The translations under genes were made by a program, and so were the position numbers. The notes beneath the pieces are model-generated. The model had not been told where the DNA came from. It saw nothing but the letters and a program-made list of their open reading frames with translations, and did no database searches. From Desulfobacteraceae bacterium (GTDB lineage Bacteria > Desulfobacterota > Desulfobacteria > Desulfobacterales > Desulfobacteraceae): 7,888 nt of DNA. Shown here one piece after another: positions 4,982-7,888 of the stretch. The stretch is from contig PIVQ01000315.1 of assembly GCA_003354055.1 (NCBI GenBank), positions 1 through 7,888 of the forward strand, in the 5' to 3' direction. Each line of letters opens with the position of its first letter. The first letter of the stretch is position 1.

Positions 4982-7810
4982 TCAGTCCACACCCTTTTCT
5001 TTAAAAAACGGGACATAGTCGGTGTCTGTTTTCATGATGTGATCCCGCAGCCAGTCCGTCAAGAACTCCATGAGTTCCATGGAAAGAGCTGCTTTTCCTT
5101 CCTCAAACTCCTGTTTAAACTCAACAACCTTGGCCACCAGATCCTTATGAATTTTTTTATGGGCATCCTGTTCCGGGTACCCATGTTCTTCAAACAGATC
5201 TTCCTCAAACTTGAAATGGTAAACCGTGTAGTCGGCAAGGCGTTCAAGGATCTGGCCGGCTTCCCGGGCCCCCATCCTCACTTTCATGGCCTTGTGCAGC
5301 TCATTGACCATGGCCACCAACTCCTTATGTTGGTCATCCACGGAAGTGATGCCGATTTTCAGCCGGTCGCCCCAGGGCATGAGATCCGATATATCCTCAA
5401 GATCCATGTCGATATCCCTGTCAGACTCGTCCACAGATACTTTAAAGACTCCGATCATATCACGAAGCTTTCCGGACAATGCCGACAACTCCTCGGCACT
5501 TTTCTTCATCGTATTGCTCCGGTTGGTCATCTCCACGGACACCTCATTTACCTTGGAGATATCCTCGGCAATCTCAGTGGAGACCTGGGAACTCTGGGCC
5601 ACATTTTCATTGACCTCGCCGATACCTGTGGAGGCCTGCTCTATGTTCTCAGCCACCTCCGTGGCAGAGGCAGACTGTTCTTCAATGGCAGCGGCAATGG
5701 TGGAAACAATCTCCGTTACCTCGGAAATCACCTGGGTGATCTGTTCAACGTCCCGGACTGTATCATCTGTCGAGTCCTGGATCCCTTTAATTCTTTCTTT
5801 GATATCCAGAGTGGCTTCAGCCGTCTGGGAGGCCAGACCCTTGATCTCGCTTGCCACCACGGCAAATCCTTTACCGGCCTCACCTGCCCTGGCAGCTTCT
5901 ATGGTGGCATTCAGGGCAAGAAGATTGGTCTGCGCGGCTATATCCGTGATCACCTCGGTCACCTGGGTGATATCCCGGGCAGAGGTTCCCAGAAGCTCAA
6001 CCCGCTGGGAGGCACTTTCGACTTTGGCTGCTGCATTGTCAGACACACTCCTTGCCTTGTCACAATTTTGGGCCACTTCATTCAGGGTTTGCTTCATCTG
6101 ACTTGCAGCATCAGCAACAGTACCCAGGTTGGTAGAGGCCTGCTCGCTGGCCGCAGCCACGGTATTCATACTGGCACTCATCTCTTCAGCTGCCGCTGCA
6201 ACGGAGTTGGACCTGCTGGCAAGACCGCTTGAATCCTCAGCCATAAGTTCAGACACGGTCAGCAGTTCCCCTGATGATGCGGTCACGGTTTCCGAATTTG
6301 ATCCGATATCCACAATGATATTGTTGAGCCTTGAGATAAAAGTATTAAACCAGTTGGCAAGTTCCCCGATCTCATCCTTGGTATTGATAACGATCCGCTG
6401 GGTCAGATCTCCATCCCCCTGTGATATGTCCTTTAAGGCTTCCACCACCTGTTTGATGGGCCGGATAATGACCCGGGCCAGAAACAGGGCAATTAAGATA
6501 CCAAGGACAATGGCAATGAGGCTGACAATAGTAATCACGGCAGTGGACGAGGTGATCTGGCTCTCCATCTGAGCCGTCATCTCGTCTTTTCCGGCCAGGC
6601 AGGCGGATTCAATACCGGCAGCCGCTTTTTCCATGACCGTTTTTGTGGCCTGCTGGTTTTTCATGAGTTCGGCATAGGCCTTGAACGAGCGGATATAGTT
6701 ATTTACGGCTTCCTGGATGCCGTTCAGGGGACTGGTTTTTTCCTCATCATCAATCTCAGCTTTGATATCGGAAATCGTGGTATCAATTTCACTGATGTTT
6801 TTAATGATCTGAGTAAAGGCGGCTTCATCTTCATTCCGGATGAAATCCTTTTCCAGAATCCGGGTATTCAACAGAATTTTTGCCACCTGGTCGGCTCCGG
6901 AGGAAAGGTCCATCATCTGACTTGAAAAGATCTGGACATCTTCAATATAGAATTCCAGCAGCTCCTGAACCTCCTGCTTAAATGTAATCGTGGCCATTCG
7001 CATGGCCTTCACCGCCTGGATAACAACCAGGTTGTTTTCCTGACTTTTGTCAACAAAAAATTGCTCTACCGCCTGGATCAGTGCTTTCTGGCTTGCAACC
7101 ACTTTGGCATGCCGTTTTTTGGCAATATCTTCGGTCATCAGGGACAAAGACTCTTTAAGATCTCTTTTGATATCGGTATGATGCCCTTTCCACTGGGTCA
7201 TCATAGAGATATTGTCCCCCTGGCTGTCGGAGATGACCATGCGATACCCTTTGGCCTGAAGAAAATTCTCGTTGATCCGATTGGCAAACAGCACACGCAT
7301 CCGCATATTGGTTGTTTGGGCTTCACTTTCCGCCATCAGGGTATCGTACTTGGCCTTTTGCTCATCCCTGATACCTGCGGTAATTTCAAGGGCTGAACTG
7401 GCCTTGAGATTCATGTCTGCCATCAGAGAATCTTTCTGCCGGGCCATATCAACAAATTGATCAAAGGCTTTACCGTAAGCGTCCAATCCCTTTGCTATTC
7501 TTTGAACATCTTTTTCCAGTTGATCGTCACTAATGGTATCGGCAATTTTCTGAACCCCGGCCTTTAAGGAGGTGACATCCTTGTGAACCACATCCACAGC
7601 CGTTGTATCGTTGGTCAGAATAAATTGTTTTTCGTTTTGACGGGCCTCAAGAATCAGGCTTACCATAGCCTGGAATTGATTGGAGGTATCCACCCGGTCC
7701 ACCACTCGGGTCAGGCCGTTCCGCCCCACGAATGCAAGCAACACCAATAGTCCGAGAACAATAAAAAAACCGCCTGCGATTTTTTTGGCAAGACTAAAAC
7801 GATTGAGCAT
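4982..7810 (-). CDS. Methyl-accepting chemotaxis protein with C-terminal hemerythrin domain (DcrH-like)
   Basis: A 942-residue inner-membrane chemoreceptor. A short basic N-terminus leads into TM1 (about 11-29). A roughly 390-residue helical extracytoplasmic region follows, then TM2 (about 423-445), HAMP (about 446-500) and the signalling coiled coil with its conserved tip near 623-660 ([20 protein letters not shown]). The sensor region contains two related helices, [10 protein letters not shown] (about 55-64) and [10 protein letters not shown] (about 315-324), the duplicated layout of HBM-type (McpS-like) domains. The last 130 residues are a bacteriohemerythrin with all seven di-iron ligands: H828, H865, E869, H884, H888, H924 and D929. 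This matches DcrH of Desulfovibrio, so it probably senses oxygen or redox state in the cytoplasm and signals to CheA/CheW. The ATG at 7810, with a G7 run and GAGGA just upstream, is preferred over TTG at 7831, which would add MRNLGGI. The ligand of the outer domain is unknown. Confidence 0.94.
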   Translation of the reverse strand: MLNRFSLAKKIAGGFFIVLGLLVLLAFVGRNGLTRVVDRVDTSNQFQAMVSLILEARQNEKQFILTNDTTAVDVVHKDVTSLKAGVQKIADTISDDQLEKDVQRIAKGLDAYGKAFDQFVDMARQKDSLMADMNLKASSALEITAGIRDEQKAKYDTLMAESEAQTTNMRMRVLFANRINENFLQAKGYRMVISDSQGDNISMMTQWKGHHTDIKRDLKESLSLMTEDIAKKRHAKVVASQKALIQAVEQFFVDKSQENNLVVIQAVKAMRMATITFKQEVQELLEFYIEDVQIFSSQMMDLSSGADQVAKILLNTRILEKDFIRNEDEAAFTQIIKNISEIDTTISDIKAEIDDEEKTSPLNGIQEAVNNYIRSFKAYAELMKNQQATKTVMEKAAAGIESACLAGKDEMTAQMESQITSSTAVITIVSLIAIVLGILIALFLARVIIRPIKQVVEALKDISQGDGDLTQRIVINTKDEIGELANWFNTFISRLNNIIVDIGSNSETVTASSGELLTVSELMAEDSSGLASRSNSVAAAAEEMSASMNTVAAASEQASTNLGTVADAASQMKQTLNEVAQNCDKARSVSDNAAAKVESASQRVELLGTSARDITQVTEVITDIAAQTNLLALNATIEAARAGEAGKGFAVVASEIKGLASQTAEATLDIKERIKGIQDSTDDTVRDVEQITQVISEVTEIVSTIAAAIEEQSASATEVAENIEQASTGIGEVNENVAQSSQVSTEIAEDISKVNEVSVEMTNRSNTMKKSAEELSALSGKLRDMIGVFKVSVDESDRDIDMDLEDISDLMPWGDRLKIGITSVDDQHKELVAMVNELHKAMKVRMGAREAGQILERLADYTVYHFKFEEDLFEEHGYPEQDAHKKIHKDLVAKVVEFKQEFEEGKAALSMELMEFLTDWLRDHIMKTDTDYVPFFKEKGVD

Positions 7811-7888
7811 AATCCCCCCCAGATTCCTCAATAAGACAACTCCCTGTGTCGACCCTGACTGACCCAGAGAAGCAAGTTAGACAATCAT
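7811..7888 (-). other. Upstream region of the chemoreceptor gene
   Basis: The 78 bases before the ATG hold a purine-rich ribosome-binding stretch: GAGGA (complement of 7825-7829) and a run of seven G (complement of 7814-7820), the latter 3 bases from the start. I see no convincing sigma-70, sigma-28 or sigma-54 promoter in the remainder. The promoter may lie beyond the window edge. Confidence 0.4.

Noticed and set aside
5039..6232. 397-codon plus-strand open frame opposite the chemoreceptor
   Set aside because: It is the reverse complement of the signalling and hemerythrin domains. The repetitive Gly/His/Leu-rich composition is typical of an antisense shadow.

Overview
The window reads as ordinary chromosomal DNA of an anaerobic, sulfate-reducer-like bacterium (Desulfobacterota, Desulfobacteraceae-like). 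This is an inference from three things: the style of the sensory proteins, a chemoreceptor with a C-terminal hemerythrin domain (the DcrH arrangement known from Desulfovibrio), and moderate GC with strong GC-rich terminators. No rRNA, tRNA, CRISPR array, transposase or phage gene is visible.

Layout: (1) Positions 1-2677, plus strand: the 3' end of a HisKA_2/HWE-type sensor histidine kinase, then after 4 bp a complete hybrid kinase (receiver-PAS-PAS-HisKA-HATPase-receiver). They look like one two-component operon. (2) Positions 2678-2749: a convergent gap holding a perfect 36-bp palindrome whose T-tract lies on the minus-strand side, so it ends the minus-strand gene. (3) Positions 2750-4621, minus strand: one polypeptide joining a Thermotoga-type DAHP synthase (first shikimate-pathway step) to a prephenate dehydratase with a C-terminal ACT domain (a step near the end of phenylalanine synthesis). 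(4) Positions 4622-4981, minus strand: a 360-bp leader with a good -35/weak -10 promoter, a short ORF with two runs of four Phe codons, and mutually exclusive GC-rich hairpins ending in an intrinsic terminator. This is a phenylalanine transcription attenuator that appears to control the fused gene. (5) Positions 4982-7810, minus strand: a 942-residue methyl-accepting chemotaxis protein with a large HBM-like sensor region, HAMP, signalling hairpin and C-terminal hemerythrin domain carrying all seven iron ligands. (6) Positions 7811-7888: the upstream region of that receptor.

How it works together: the strongest unit is the Phe circuit. The fused enzyme carries out the entry step of aromatic synthesis and a Phe-specific step. 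Its ACT domain retains the Phe-binding motifs, and its mRNA leader appears to sense charged tRNA-Phe. Phenylalanine could therefore act at both the transcript and the protein level on both ends of the pathway through one gene. The kinases and the oxygen/redox chemoreceptor look like independent sensory neighbours.
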